DNA of 64,000 nucleotides from an uncultured bacterium (GCA_902788575.1 CADAKY010000009.1:1-64000); one strand, 5' to 3'; positions 18,348-25,427 are shown, counted from the stretch's first letter. Numbers and translations: made by a program. Notes: generated by a model from the sequence alone, not told the origin.

Positions 18348-18390
18348 AAAATAATTTTAGAAATATTACAATAAATAAGGAATAAAAAAA

Positions 18391-19392
18391 ATGACAGTAA
18401 AATTTGAAGGACAAGACAGACGTGAAGCTACTCTGGCTAAAGTTTTACCGGAATACGGTTTCAAATCTTTGGAAGAAGCTCGCGACTTATGTTTATCTAA
18501 AGGCATCGATGTAGATGCTATCGTTAAAGGCATTCAGCCAATCGCATTTGATAACGCATCTTGGGCATACACTCTCGGCTGCGCTATCGCTATTAAAAAA
18601 GGAATCAAAACAGCTGCTGAAGCGGCTGAAGCAATCGGTTTAGGCTTGCAAGCATTTGCAGTTCCTGGTTCCGTTGGTGACAGACGTCAAGTTGGTATCG
18701 GTCACGGTAACTTGGGCGCTATGTTATTAAGAGAAGAAACAAAATGCTTCTGCTTCCTTGCAGGTCACGAATCATTTGCAGCTGCAGAAGGTGCAATTGG
18801 TATTGCAAGAAATGCTAACAAAGTAAGAAAAGAACCTTTAAGAGTTATCTTGAACGGTCTTGGTAAAGATGCCGCTCACATTATTGCTCGTATAAACGGA
18901 TTCACTTCTGTTGAAACAGAATACGATTACAAAACAGGCGAATTAAAAATCGTTAAGGAAACAGCTTTCTCAGAAGGTGAAAGAGCAAAAGTTCGCTGCT
19001 ACGGCGCTGATGACGTAAACGAAGGTGTTGCTATTATGATTAAAGAAGGCGTTGATGTTTCTATCACAGGTAACTCAACTAACCCGACAAGATTCCAGCA
19101 CCCTGTAGCAGGTACATACAAAAAATGGTGCTGGGAAAACGGAAGAAAATACTTCTCAGTAGCATCAGGCGGCGGTACAGGTCGTACACTTCACCCTGAT
19201 AACGTTGCGGCAGGTCCTGCTTCTTACGGTATGACAGATACTATGGGCAGAATGCACGGTGATGCTCAATTTGCAGGTTCATCATCTGTTCCTGCTCACG
19301 TAGAAATGATGGGCGTAATAGGTATGGGCAACAACCCTATGGTAGGTGCTACAGTTGCTGTTGCTGTTGCAGTTGAAAAAGCTATGGCATAA
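18391..19392 (+). CDS. GGGtGRT family protein
   Basis: A 333-aa soluble protein containing the name-giving GGGTGRTLHPDN motif near residue 269 and the conserved ending GNNPMVGATVAVAVAVEKAMA. The family is widespread in anaerobes, usually beside a NifU-like scaffold as seen here; its biochemical role is not established. Codon use is strongly biased, which suggests high expression. The last 128 nt are duplicated at 20895-21022 and the last 63 nt at 22345-22407, each with its own terminator. The gene itself is complete. Confidence 0.88.
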   Translation: MTVKFEGQDRREATLAKVLPEYGFKSLEEARDLCLSKGIDVDAIVKGIQPIAFDNASWAYTLGCAIAIKKGIKTAAEAAEAIGLGLQAFAVPGSVGDRRQVGIGHGNLGAMLLREETKCFCFLAGHESFAAAEGAIGIARNANKVRKEPLRVILNGLGKDAAHIIARINGFTSVETEYDYKTGELKIVKETAFSEGERAKVRCYGADDVNEGVAIMIKEGVDVSITGNSTNPTRFQHPVAGTYKKWCWENGRKYFSVASGGGTGRTLHPDNVAAGPASYGMTDTMGRMHGDAQFAGSSSVPAHVEMMGVIGMGNNPMVGATVAVAVAVEKAMA

Positions 19393-19423
19393 AATTTTTG
19401 AGAAAAAATTCAAAATATATAAA

Positions 19424-19457
19424 AAAAGGAAGTGATGTTTTTCATTTCCTTTTTTTT
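19424..19457 (+). terminator. intrinsic terminator of the GGGtGRT gene
   Basis: AAAGGAAGTGA...TCATTTCCTTT hairpin followed by eight T. Related but diverged terminators (GGAAGTGA/TCACTTCC) follow both tail copies. Confidence 0.85.
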
Positions 19458-19556
19458 GTAAGCAATTTTTGTTGAGTTTCACCTAACTTACGGTCTCTTT
19501 TGCACATATTAGGACACAAAAGTTATTGTTGGGCAAGTATGCCCAACCTACTGGCT
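19450..19556. repeat. 107-bp direct repeat, copy 1
   Basis: This segment recurs at 21121-21227 with about one mismatch. It contains a GTTGGGCAAGTATGCCCAAC palindrome (about 19528-19547). Both copies lie just downstream of a GGGtGRT 3' end, so the duplicated block is really tail plus terminator plus this repeat. Confidence 0.85.
19525..19551. repeat. REP-like palindrome
   Basis: GTTGGGCAAGTATGCCCAAC followed by CTAC; a member of the GTAGGTTGGG...CCCAAC family scattered through 19-35 kb. Confidence 0.75.
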
Positions 19557-19691
19557 GCCAATAATACAAGACAAATCGCGCCAGGCGCAAATTAAAATGG
19601 ACAGGATTAACCTGTCCATTTTAAAATATTTGTTTTGGTGCAAATAATTGCACCCTTGCTTAAAAATTTAGTTTTTAGAGATGCCCTAAAG

Positions 19692-20000
19692 TTATTTTAT
19701 GATTTCTTTATATTTACCTGATACAAAATCATGACAACTTATATGAGTTTTTCTATCACCAAAATAATTAAGTGTTGAAAATACAGTTTTGGTACGTTTT
19801 GTATAAGGGGCTAATTCATAAGTATTGTTACAAAATCTTCCACTGCTTTCAATAAATCTTTCAACTTTCTTACCATTCCTTTCAAAGATAGCTAAAACGG
19901 TATCACTGCCAATATTTTCAATGCTTTTTAACCATTTACTTCTGCTTGCACGTGCTACAGCCTCTGCAGCCAAACTTGTAAAACCTGAAATGTTCAACAT
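19692..20000 (-). CDS. hypothetical protein, 102 aa
   Basis: The protein begins MLNISGFTSLAAEAVARAS and ends in a basic, cysteine-containing stretch. No signal peptide, membrane helix or known motif is seen. ATG 20000 follows AAGGAG. It lies in the first insert between GGGtGRT tail copies. Its promoter region carries the ATACTTTATATATTTGTAAG box (20044-20063 on the minus strand) and a (CTATT)6 microsatellite further upstream. Composition is more A/T-rich than the flanking GGGtGRT gene, in keeping with accessory DNA. Function unknown. Confidence 0.55.
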   Translation of the reverse strand: MLNISGFTSLAAEAVARASRSKWLKSIENIGSDTVLAIFERNGKKVERFIESSGRFCNNTYELAPYTKRTKTVFSTLNYFGDRKTHISCHDFVSGKYKEIIK

Positions 20001-20043
20001 AATTTAAATCTCCTTTTTTAACTTTATTCCCATAAATCAAAAG

Positions 20044-20085
20044 CTTACAAATATATAAAGTATCTATGCTGTCAGAATTTGCGCA
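20044..20085 (-). promoter_or_regulatory. element B-type promoter box
   Basis: On the minus strand TGCGCAA, 15 nt, then ATACTTTATATATTTGTAAG. The same TGCGCAA-N15-ATACTTT spacing is present in the element at 48920-48960, which argues for a shared -35/-10-like arrangement. Confidence 0.5.
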
Positions 20086-20093
20086 GAGTTTTT

Positions 20094-20123
20094 CTATTCT
20101 ATTCTATTCTATTCTATTCTATT
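20094..20123. repeat. (CTATT)6 microsatellite in a promoter region
   Basis: Six perfect CTATT units lie about 9 bp upstream of the TGCGCAA box of the 102-aa gene on the minus strand. A pentanucleotide tract at this place could vary in length by slipped-strand mispairing and change promoter spacing or operator distance. Confidence 0.8.
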
Positions 20124-20262
20124 TTATAGGGCATTATGATTGGTTTTGAGCCAATTGTAAAAATTTTTATTTTTGTTTAACAATTTGTAATATTTTGTTA
20201 CATTTACCCTATTATATTGATTCAAACATTGAAAACATTTAAAAATCTTATATAATATAAGT

Positions 20263-20349
20263 AGATAGTTTTGATACGGTAAATCTCGATACCGAGACTT
20301 TAGGTCACAGAGGGATATTTCGAGTCCTCATAATCAAGACTATCTTTTT
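20263..20349 (+). ncRNA. structured small RNA, about 82 nt, with own promoter and terminator
   Basis: A textbook promoter (TTGAAA 20229-20234, 16-nt spacer, TATAAT 20251-20256) points to a start at about 20263. The RNA is closed by a 12-bp stem (GATAGTTTTGAT 20264-20275 with ATCAAGACTATC 20333-20344, one G-U pair) and ends in TTTTT. Inside are TCTCG-ATAC-CGAGA and a GAGG...CCTC hairpin whose loop contains TTCGAGT, like a tRNA T-loop. No open frame is present. It matches no RNA class that I know. Its 3' end is convergent with the gene at 20340-20825. Confidence 0.7.
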
Positions 20350-20825
20350 ATTTGTTCATATCGTTGAATATCTTTATTTAATTGATTAATACTTGCTTTA
20401 TGGAATGTTGTTATAAACAATTCTTCATTATTTTGTGTTTTTTTAATTACAAATTGGTATATTTTATTATCAATTTTAAAATAAATCAAATTTTTGTTGC
20501 TTTTGAGTAAAATATATTCTGCATTATACAAATATTTTGTAAGATTTTTATATTCGCCTAATGTCAGTTCAGGATGTTCAATTATATTTTTAATTAAACT
20601 ATCAACAGAAAATTTTATCATTGTAGTATTTGCTTGAATTTTATTTGCAACATAATTTGAAAGATTACCTACAACGAAATAATTGTTTAAAATATCTTTG
20701 TCAGAATTAAATCTTATAAAATTAATAATTTCAGTAACAGAATAATTATCATAAAAATTATTTTTATCCTCAATTATTGAAATACTGGTTTTGTATAATT
20801 CGTCAAAAGTATTAATTTCTCTCAT
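20340..20825 (-). CDS. hypothetical protein, possible RelE/PBECR-like nuclease, 161 aa
   Basis: The N-terminal 110 residues are helical and not recognised. The C terminus reads IYFKIDNKIYQFVIKKTQNNEELFITTFHK, which resembles the beta-rich end of barnase/RelE-like phage nucleases (PBECR group), where a G/N-EELF-x-TSFHK strand is typical. That similarity is by eye only. No clear ribosome site is seen; ATG 20825 follows GATAGAATCATAGC. It lies in the first insert of the GGGtGRT mosaic, converging on a small RNA. It may be a toxin remnant. Confidence 0.5.
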   Translation of the reverse strand: MREINTFDELYKTSISIIEDKNNFYDNYSVTEIINFIRFNSDKDILNNYFVVGNLSNYVANKIQANTTMIKFSVDSLIKNIIEHPELTLGEYKNLTKYLYNAEYILLKSNKNLIYFKIDNKIYQFVIKKTQNNEELFITTFHKASINQLNKDIQRYEQIKR

Positions 20826-20894
20826 GCTATGATTCTATCACAAAGTTTTTTGGTTCGAATTCTGTATTATCAAACCGAATGTTCTTTTATAATA

Positions 20895-21022
20895 CTCAAT
20901 TTGCAGGTTCATCATCTGTTCCTGCTCACGTAGAAATGATGGGCGTTATCGGTATGGGCAACAACCCGATGGTAGGTGCTACAGTTGCAGTTGCAGTTGC
21001 TGTTGAAAAAGCTATGGCATAA
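20895..21022 (+). pseudogene. duplicated 3' fragment of the GGGtGRT gene (128 nt)
   Basis: The sequence matches 19265-19392 over its full 128 nt up to the TAA, with only synonymous third-position and GCT/GCA changes. It starts abruptly after an unrelated A/T-rich stretch, with no start codon. The downstream terminator is related in design but diverged in sequence. The pattern is that of homologous DNA brought in from a related gene, not of a recent identical duplication. Confidence 0.9.
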
Positions 21023-21050
21023 TAGTTGATTATTTTCAAATAAAATAAAA

Positions 21051-21082
21051 CAGGAAGTGATGATTTTCACTTCCTGTTTTTT
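21051..21082 (+). terminator. intrinsic terminator after GGGtGRT tail copy 2
   Basis: CAGGAAGTGA (21051-21060) pairs with TCACTTCCTG (21067-21076) and is followed by six T. Confidence 0.8.
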
Positions 21083-21088
21083 GTAAAT

Positions 21089-21255
21089 AATTATTGTTGG
21101 GTTTCACCCAACCTACTTACTTTTTTTTGTAAGCAATTTTTGTTGAGTTTCACCTAACTTACGGTCTCTTTTGCACATATTAGGACACAAAAGTTATGGT
21201 TGGGCAAGTATGCCCAACCTACTGGCTTGTTATTGTTGGGTTTCACCCAACCTAC
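21089..21255. repeat. 107-bp direct repeat copy 2 with three REP-like palindromes
   Basis: Positions 21121-21227 repeat 19450-19556. REP-like palindromes of the CCCAACCTAC family lie at 21089-21116, 21199-21223 and 21229-21255. No gene is visible from 21023 to 21378. Confidence 0.8.
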
Positions 21256-21316
21256 AATCTCAAAAACCGTCAAAATATGCAAAAAATAGAGTTGGAACTC
21301 GAACAAATTTATTCTA

Positions 21317-21354
21317 ATAAAAAAGCAGAAACTTAAATGAATTTCTGCTTTTTT
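21317..21354. terminator. bidirectional intrinsic terminator
   Basis: AAAAGCAGAAA and TTTCTGCTTTT arms around an 8-9 nt loop, with A and T runs on both sides. It can end the minus-strand gene at 21379 and anything coming from the left. Confidence 0.75.
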
Positions 21355-21378
21355 GATTAATAAAGTAAATAATTTATA

Positions 21379-21945
21379 TTAATATTGAGGACGACCTGGC
21401 ACAAATTTTTCATTCCAGAAAGTAACTGTGTTACTATCTTCCCCGTATAATTCTAAAATTGAGCCATTTTGATCTTGATACTTCTTGCTTTCTTCTCGTT
21501 TTGCTAATCCTAAACGAATTTTTATTTCTTCTAAAGTCGTGTAAGTCTTTTCAAGTTTTGTTAATCCAAAAAATTTTGCTAATGCTTCTTTTGTCACGGG
21601 TGTGCCATTTTTTCTATGAGCAATCAGTTGTGATACATAGCCACCACCATTAAAACCTAAATGATAAGTGTTATCATTAGTTTTAAATTCTATTGATGTA
21701 CAATGGTCGTTACACCAGTTAATAGTTACACCTTCTTTTTCTAGTTGCTCTTTGTTTTCTTTTTGTAATCTATTTACTTCGTTTCGTTCTACGTTTGTAT
21801 CTATTTTTCCATTATTATTACCCTTTGCATCAGCTTGGTGAAAAATAGAATTTAATGTTTGAGAATGTTGGGAGTAGGTATCAATTATGCTCTTCTGATT
21901 TGCAGCTACAGCTTTAGATTGATTTGTAGAATTAACTTGTACCAT
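21379..21945 (-). CDS. hypothetical protein with one EF-hand-like loop, 188 aa
   Basis: Start ATG 21945 follows AGGAGAT; an upstream in-frame ATG at 22053 would cover the promoter. The protein begins MVQVNSTNQSKAVAANQKS, a Ser/Asn/Gln-rich stretch with no signal peptide. DAKGNNNGKIDTNVERNEV (about residues 41-59) fits a calcium-binding EF-hand-type loop. Proteins at 47872 and 58837 carry similar D-x-D/N-G loops. It lies in the second insert of the mosaic behind an element B-type promoter (21981-22040). Function unknown. Confidence 0.6.
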   Translation of the reverse strand: MVQVNSTNQSKAVAANQKSIIDTYSQHSQTLNSIFHQADAKGNNNGKIDTNVERNEVNRLQKENKEQLEKEGVTINWCNDHCTSIEFKTNDNTYHLGFNGGGYVSQLIAHRKNGTPVTKEALAKFFGLTKLEKTYTTLEEIKIRLGLAKREESKKYQDQNGSILELYGEDSNTVTFWNEKFVPGRPQY

Positions 21946-21980
21946 AAAAAAATCTCCTATTTTATACTTTTGTTTAATAT

Positions 21981-22040
21981 ATCTTATATATATAAAGTAT
22001 TTAAGAGAAAAAAAATTGTTATCTAAATGGAAAAATGTTA
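21981..22040 (-). promoter_or_regulatory. element B-type promoter
   Basis: Minus strand: GTAACA (about 22035-22040), 34 nt, then ATACTTTATATATATAAGAT (21981-22000). The spacing is the same as at 384-443. Only one of the two TTTGTAA units is well kept. Confidence 0.45.
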
Positions 22041-22091
22041 CAATTATTAACATCTGTTCTAAAAATTCTTCTTATTTCGATCACAGAGCTA

Positions 22092-22193
22092 GTAGGTTGG
22101 GTGAAACCCAACAATAACAAGCCAAAGTGATATTTTCGTATTAAAAAATATCAAAATCTCTGTTCATTCTTCTTAGACCGACTGTTCTTTTAC
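22092..22193. repeat. composite repeat of about 104 bp, copy 1
   Basis: A REP-like palindrome (GTAGGTTGGGTGAAACCCAAC) continues into CAAAGTGATATTTTCGTATTAAAAAA and then CTGTTCATTCTTCTTAGACCGACTGTTCTTTTACA. The whole arrangement recurs diverged at 28934-29037, and the second half recurs at about 28276-28325 and partly at about 20862-20890. Confidence 0.6.
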
Positions 22194-22345
22194 AACAATT
22201 TTACTGCGTTATCTATAAGTTCATCTACAACTTTTTTAACATCATCTGCAGAGGCTCTATTTGAAAATACTTTTGTTTTTGTGCCGAAATTTGCCAAAAT
22301 AGAATTACCTTTTTGTGCAAATTTAAACGGTATATTCAGAAAGTA
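22190..22345 (-). pseudogene. C-terminal fragment of a beheaded gene
   Basis: An open frame on the minus strand reads YFLNIPFKFAQKGNSILANF and on to DDVKKVVDELIDNAVKLL, then TAA (22190-22192). It has coherent coding character but no start codon. It is cut exactly where the third GGGtGRT tail copy begins (22345). It is therefore a truncated gene whose 5' part was lost at the junction. The family is not recognised. Confidence 0.65.
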
Positions 22346-22407
22346 ACAACCCTATGGTAGGTGCTACAGTTGCAGTTGCAGTTGCTGTTGAAAAAGCTAT
22401 GGCATAA
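22345..22407 (+). pseudogene. duplicated 3' fragment of the GGGtGRT gene (63 nt)
   Basis: Begins AACAACCCTATGGTAGGTGC and runs to the TAA. The alternating Val-Ala codons are in the same order as tail copy 2, not as the intact gene, so copies 2 and 3 are closer to each other. Confidence 0.85.
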
Positions 22408-22434
22408 AACTTTTAAGAAAAAATAAATAATAAA

Positions 22435-22464
22435 AACAGGAAGCGATATTCACTTCCTGTTTTA
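22435..22464 (+). terminator. intrinsic terminator after GGGtGRT tail copy 3
   Basis: CAGGAAGCGA and TTCACTTCCTG arms followed by TTTT; it resembles the terminator of copy 2. It may also end prs transcription in the reverse direction because A-rich sequence precedes it. Confidence 0.7.
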
Positions 22465-22526
22465 TTATTTAAAATTACAAATTTGAACGAGGGTCAATCA
22501 ATTTCAATGTGTATAAACACAACCCG

Positions 22527-23537
22527 CTAAACTTTCATTTCTTTTTCAAAACCAAACAAAGAACTTACCGATTCATCATCATGTATTCTTGATATAGCCT
22601 GACCCAAAAGTGGTGCTACAGAAAGTTGTTTAACATTTTTCGGCAAATCTTTTTCATCCCATGGAATTGTATTTGTTACAATACATTCCTCGATTGGTGC
22701 AGCTTTAAGTCTTTCTATTGCAGGACCCGAAAATACAGCATGAGTTGCGCCTACATAAACTGCTTTCGCACCTTTTTGTTTAAGAAGTTTTGAGGCTTCA
22801 CAAATAGTTCCTGCAGTATCAATTATATCATCAAACATAAGACAAACTTTATTTTCAACGTCACCGATAATGTGTGCCGCAATAGCTTCATTATGTTTGT
22901 CACGGCGTTTATCAATAATCGCCATCGGGCAATCAAGTTTTTTTGCAAAATATCTTGTTCTGTTTGCGCCGCCCATATCAGGACTGACTGCAACCATGTC
23001 ATCCGGATTTATACCAAGACTTTTTACATAATCTACAATAATCGGAGCTGCAAAAATATGATCCACAAGAATATTAAAAAAGCCCTGAATTTGTCCTGTA
23101 TGTAAATCCATTGCAAGAACTCTGTCCACACCGGCAGTAGTCAGCAAATCTGCGACTAATTTTGCCGTAATAGCTTCTCTTCCGGACGTCTTTCTGTCCT
23201 GACGGGCATATCCGTAATATGGAATAACCGCTGTGATTGATTTTGCACTTGCGCGTTTAAAAGCATCAATCATAATAAGAAGTTCCATAAGATTTTCATT
23301 AACAGGATTGCATAAAGGTTGTACTAAAAATACATCATCACCGCGGATACTTTCTTTGACCTGAACATATATTTCTCCGTCAGAGAAATTTTTTATAACC
23401 ATAGGTCCGACTGTTGTTCCCAAATATTCCGCAATCTCCTGTGCTAGTTTAGGATTGGAACGTCCTGAAAACAGTCTTATATCGTGAGTCGGGCTCACAG
23501 CTCTTTCCAGCTGAGGATAAGTCATTTCAAGTACCAT
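22527..23537 (-). CDS. prs: ribose-phosphate pyrophosphokinase
   Basis: A 336-aa PRPP synthase (ribose 5-phosphate plus ATP to PRPP plus AMP), feeding nucleotide, histidine and tryptophan synthesis. LFSGRSNPKLAQEIA, NFSDGEIYVQVKESIRG, the ATP site VIPYYGYARQDRK, DLHTGQIQGFFNI and the PRPP loop CLMFDDIIDTAGTI are all intact. ATG 23537 follows AAAGGA. An element A-like TAGC/A-tract/T-tract sequence lies about 125 nt upstream (23645-23662, minus strand), hinting at shared regulation with small lineage-specific genes. Confidence 0.95.
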   Translation of the reverse strand: MVLEMTYPQLERAVSPTHDIRLFSGRSNPKLAQEIAEYLGTTVGPMVIKNFSDGEIYVQVKESIRGDDVFLVQPLCNPVNENLMELLIMIDAFKRASAKSITAVIPYYGYARQDRKTSGREAITAKLVADLLTTAGVDRVLAMDLHTGQIQGFFNILVDHIFAAPIIVDYVKSLGINPDDMVAVSPDMGGANRTRYFAKKLDCPMAIIDKRRDKHNEAIAAHIIGDVENKVCLMFDDIIDTAGTICEASKLLKQKGAKAVYVGATHAVFSGPAIERLKAAPIEECIVTNTIPWDEKDLPKNVKQLSVAPLLGQAISRIHDDESVSSLFGFEKEMKV

Positions 23538-23649
23538 TTGCTAAATCCTTTCATACTTTGTGATAGGTCTTTATTTTACACCTAAGTTAAAAACATTAAA
23601 AGTGTTTTTTAAAAAATATTAAGTATATTTATTCTAAAATCTCTAAAAA

Positions 23650-23798
23650 AATTTTTTTGCTACTACGTATGGAGGAAAAATGAAACATATTGTTAAAGAA
23701 AAAATTAAAATTGCCGATACAAGTAGTATGGAAAACCGAATGGTTTTTCATACCTCCTCCCCAAGTCTGGTAGCCGTTCTCAAAAGAATGGCTTTTTT
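23650..23798 (+). ncRNA. candidate small RNA or translated leader with terminator
   Basis: Divergent from prs. GTATGGAAAACC (about 23728) pairs with GGTTTTTCATAC to form a strong hairpin. A terminator follows: AGCCGTTCT-CAAA-AGAATGGCT then eight T (about 23773-23797). A GGAGG ribosome site and ATG (about 23671-23682) open a frame (MKHIVKEKIKIADTSSMEN) that runs through both hairpins. CCTCC at about 23755 could pair with the GGAGG. It may be a regulatory RNA with a short coding part; no family is recognised. Confidence 0.45.
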
Positions 23799-23805
23799 TT
23801 GCTTA

Positions 23806-24300
23806 TTAAACGAAATTTTCCGTAGTTTTCAGCCAATCATACAAATTTCTGACCTCGCCGCCATTCGGCAAAAGTCTGTCCAAATTCTCTTTTACCGGTA
23901 CGCCGGTAAATTCTCCGTCAGAATAACAATTTTTATAATTCATCCCCATGTTCGCACAATAAGGAAGTTTTACAACATTATCACCGCAAATATACGCAAG
24001 CCCGTGAGTACGGCAAATAATTGGTCTATAAAAATACACAGAACATTTGCCTTCAATAAGAAAAGGACATTTACCGCCTTTTACCATTTCTTTTATATTT
24101 TTTTGCACAATCCTTTTTGTTTCACTATTGAGCGCAATATACCCCTGCATAAGATACTCCAGCTCTGTCTCGGAAAGCGGATAATCCCCTTTTTCACAAC
24201 AAAAAGAACATCCCTCTCTACACAGAATGTTCTCCTTTTGTTCTAAAAAATATTGTTCAAGCTTTTTATCTAATGCCTTTATAAAGTCGCAATAATTCAC
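23806..24300 (-). CDS. YkgJ-type cysteine cluster protein
   Basis: A 164-aa protein of the CxxCxxCC (YkgJ/UPF0153) family. C-x2-CC in CSFCCEKGDYPLS, then KCPFLIEGKCSVYFYRPIICRTHG, is the family signature and probably binds zinc or an Fe-S cluster. Function is not established; some members are linked to metal-dependent protein modification. It starts with GTG at 24300, with AAGGT upstream, and follows the gene at 24337 by 36 nt, so it is probably in the smpB-region operon. Confidence 0.8.
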   Translation of the reverse strand: MNYCDFIKALDKKLEQYFLEQKENILCREGCSFCCEKGDYPLSETELEYLMQGYIALNSETKRIVQKNIKEMVKGGKCPFLIEGKCSVYFYRPIICRTHGLAYICGDNVVKLPYCANMGMNYKNCYSDGEFTGVPVKENLDRLLPNGGEVRNLYDWLKTTENFV

Positions 24301-24323
24301 TAATTACAGATTACCTTTATTTA

Positions 24324-24353
24324 CCCCTATTTACCCCTATTTACCCCGACCCC
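24324..24353 (-). repeat. G-quadruplex-type tract at a gene end
   Basis: On the minus strand GGGG tracts at 24350-24353, 24344-24347, 24334-24337 and 24324-24327 are spaced by TC or TAAATA. The tract spans the last codons and stop of the gene at 24337 and carries the same GGGGTAAATA unit as 4947-4988. Confidence 0.6.
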
Positions 24354-24963
24354 AAAATCTTCCCCAAAAATTTTTGGAAGCTTTGCTTTCTAATTGTTCT
24401 ATTCTTTGAGATAATTCTTGATTATGTTCCAAAAGTTCCTTAACCTGACGTGCCAAAATTTCATTGTCTCTTTTGTATCCACCAGCTTCGATAAGCTTTT
24501 TAGACATATCAGAGTTTGTAATATCATCGCTTATTTTTTTTGCGACAGCTTCTGCAAGCATTTGCAGGGTCTGACTTGAAACATCAAGTGTAAAATTTTT
24601 GCCCTGAGGAATGATTTCACTTTCTTCTTGCTGCGCAACTATTGCATTTTGTTCCTCAGTCTGAGGTGCTTCCGGATTTATAATCATTGGCTGCACAGGA
24701 TTCTTTGATTCTTCATACTCTTCAACTTTTGCTTCCACTCTGGAAAGCTTTGAAATTATTTGCTCATCACTATACCCTTGAGCCTTTAATGAAATTCCTT
24801 TTTTAATTTTTTCCAAAGCCAAATCGTCAAAAAATTCCAAACCGTCTTCATCTTCATAAATAGATTCAACTTTCCAGTCTTCAAGAAATAAATCCAAAGA
24901 ATGAGTATCTATGTAATAATTTTCTGCATTTAAATTCTTTAGAATAGACTCTTTGTTATACAT
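24337..24963 (-). CDS. hypothetical protein with MerR-like helix-turn-helix and coiled coil, 208 aa
   Basis: The first 90 residues include LALEKIKKGISLKAQGYSDEQIISKLS, which resembles a MerR-type DNA-binding helix pair. A proline/glutamine-rich linker follows, then a C-terminal coiled coil (about 155-200, RQVKELLEHNQELSQRIEQLES) and a basic aromatic tail NFWGRFWGRGK. Such a layout is found in small chromosome or cell-division adaptors, but no specific family is recognised. It begins 11 nt after smpB ends, and so is likely cotranscribed with it. Confidence 0.6.
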   Translation of the reverse strand: MYNKESILKNLNAENYYIDTHSLDLFLEDWKVESIYEDEDGLEFFDDLALEKIKKGISLKAQGYSDEQIISKLSRVEAKVEEYEESKNPVQPMIINPEAPQTEEQNAIVAQQEESEIIPQGKNFTLDVSSQTLQMLAEAVAKKISDDITNSDMSKKLIEAGGYKRDNEILARQVKELLEHNQELSQRIEQLESKASKNFWGRFWGRGK

Positions 24964-24973
24964 CCGCTAATCC

Positions 24974-25420
24974 TCATCTTTTCATAAGCCGAGCTATGTC
25001 ACGCTCTTGCGTTTTCTTTGTGATAGCATCACGCTTATCGTAAATCTTTTTACCTTTTGCCAATCCTATTTCCAGTTTAGCAAAACCATTAGATAAAAAC
25101 AATTCCAAAGGAATAATTGTTACACCATCTTTTTTTACTTTATCCTGAATCTTAAGTATTTCGCGCTTGTTGAGCAATAATTTGCGAATTCGGTCAGGTT
25201 TATGATTGTAACGATTTCCCTGTTCGTAAGGAGAAATATGCATTCCATACAAAAAAGCTTCGTTATCTTCAATTTTTGCAAACGAATCTTTTAGGTTAAT
25301 TGTACCTTTACGTATAGATTTTATCTCAGTTCCGGTTAACACAATCCCTGCAATAAATTTATCAAAAATCAGAAAATCATGAAACGCTTTTCTGTTTGTA
25401 GAAACGACTTTTTTATCCAT
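24974..25420 (-). CDS. smpB: SsrA-binding protein
   Basis: A 148-aa partner of tmRNA in trans-translation and ribosome rescue. KAFHDFLIFDKFIAGIVLTGTEIKSIR, the family core, is followed by SFAKIEDNEAFLYGMHISPYEQGN and the basic C-terminal helix YDKRDAITKKTQERDIARLMKR. ATG 25420 gives a normal-length protein; a longer frame would overlap the upstream gene. It begins 7 nt after the radical SAM gene. The tmRNA gene is not in the window. Confidence 0.95.
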   Translation of the reverse strand: MDKKVVSTNRKAFHDFLIFDKFIAGIVLTGTEIKSIRKGTINLKDSFAKIEDNEAFLYGMHISPYEQGNRYNHKPDRIRKLLLNKREILKIQDKVKKDGVTIIPLELFLSNGFAKLEIGLAKGKKIYDKRDAITKKTQERDIARLMKR

Positions 25421-25427
25421 ATTTTGA

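Noticed and set aside
20091-20128. Origin-like or DnaA-box array in the A/T-rich repeat
   Set aside because: The repeat is a simple CTATT microsatellite; no TTATCCACA-type boxes are seen.
19525-21255. Integron attC sites suspected from GTTGGGC...GCCCAAC cores
   Set aside because: The core and inverse core are in the wrong order and spacing for attC, no integrase is present, and the palindromes are better explained as REP-like elements.
23680-24246. 188-codon plus-strand frame
   Set aside because: Beyond the terminator it is the mirror of the conserved YkgJ-type gene on the minus strand; only the first part could be a leader peptide.
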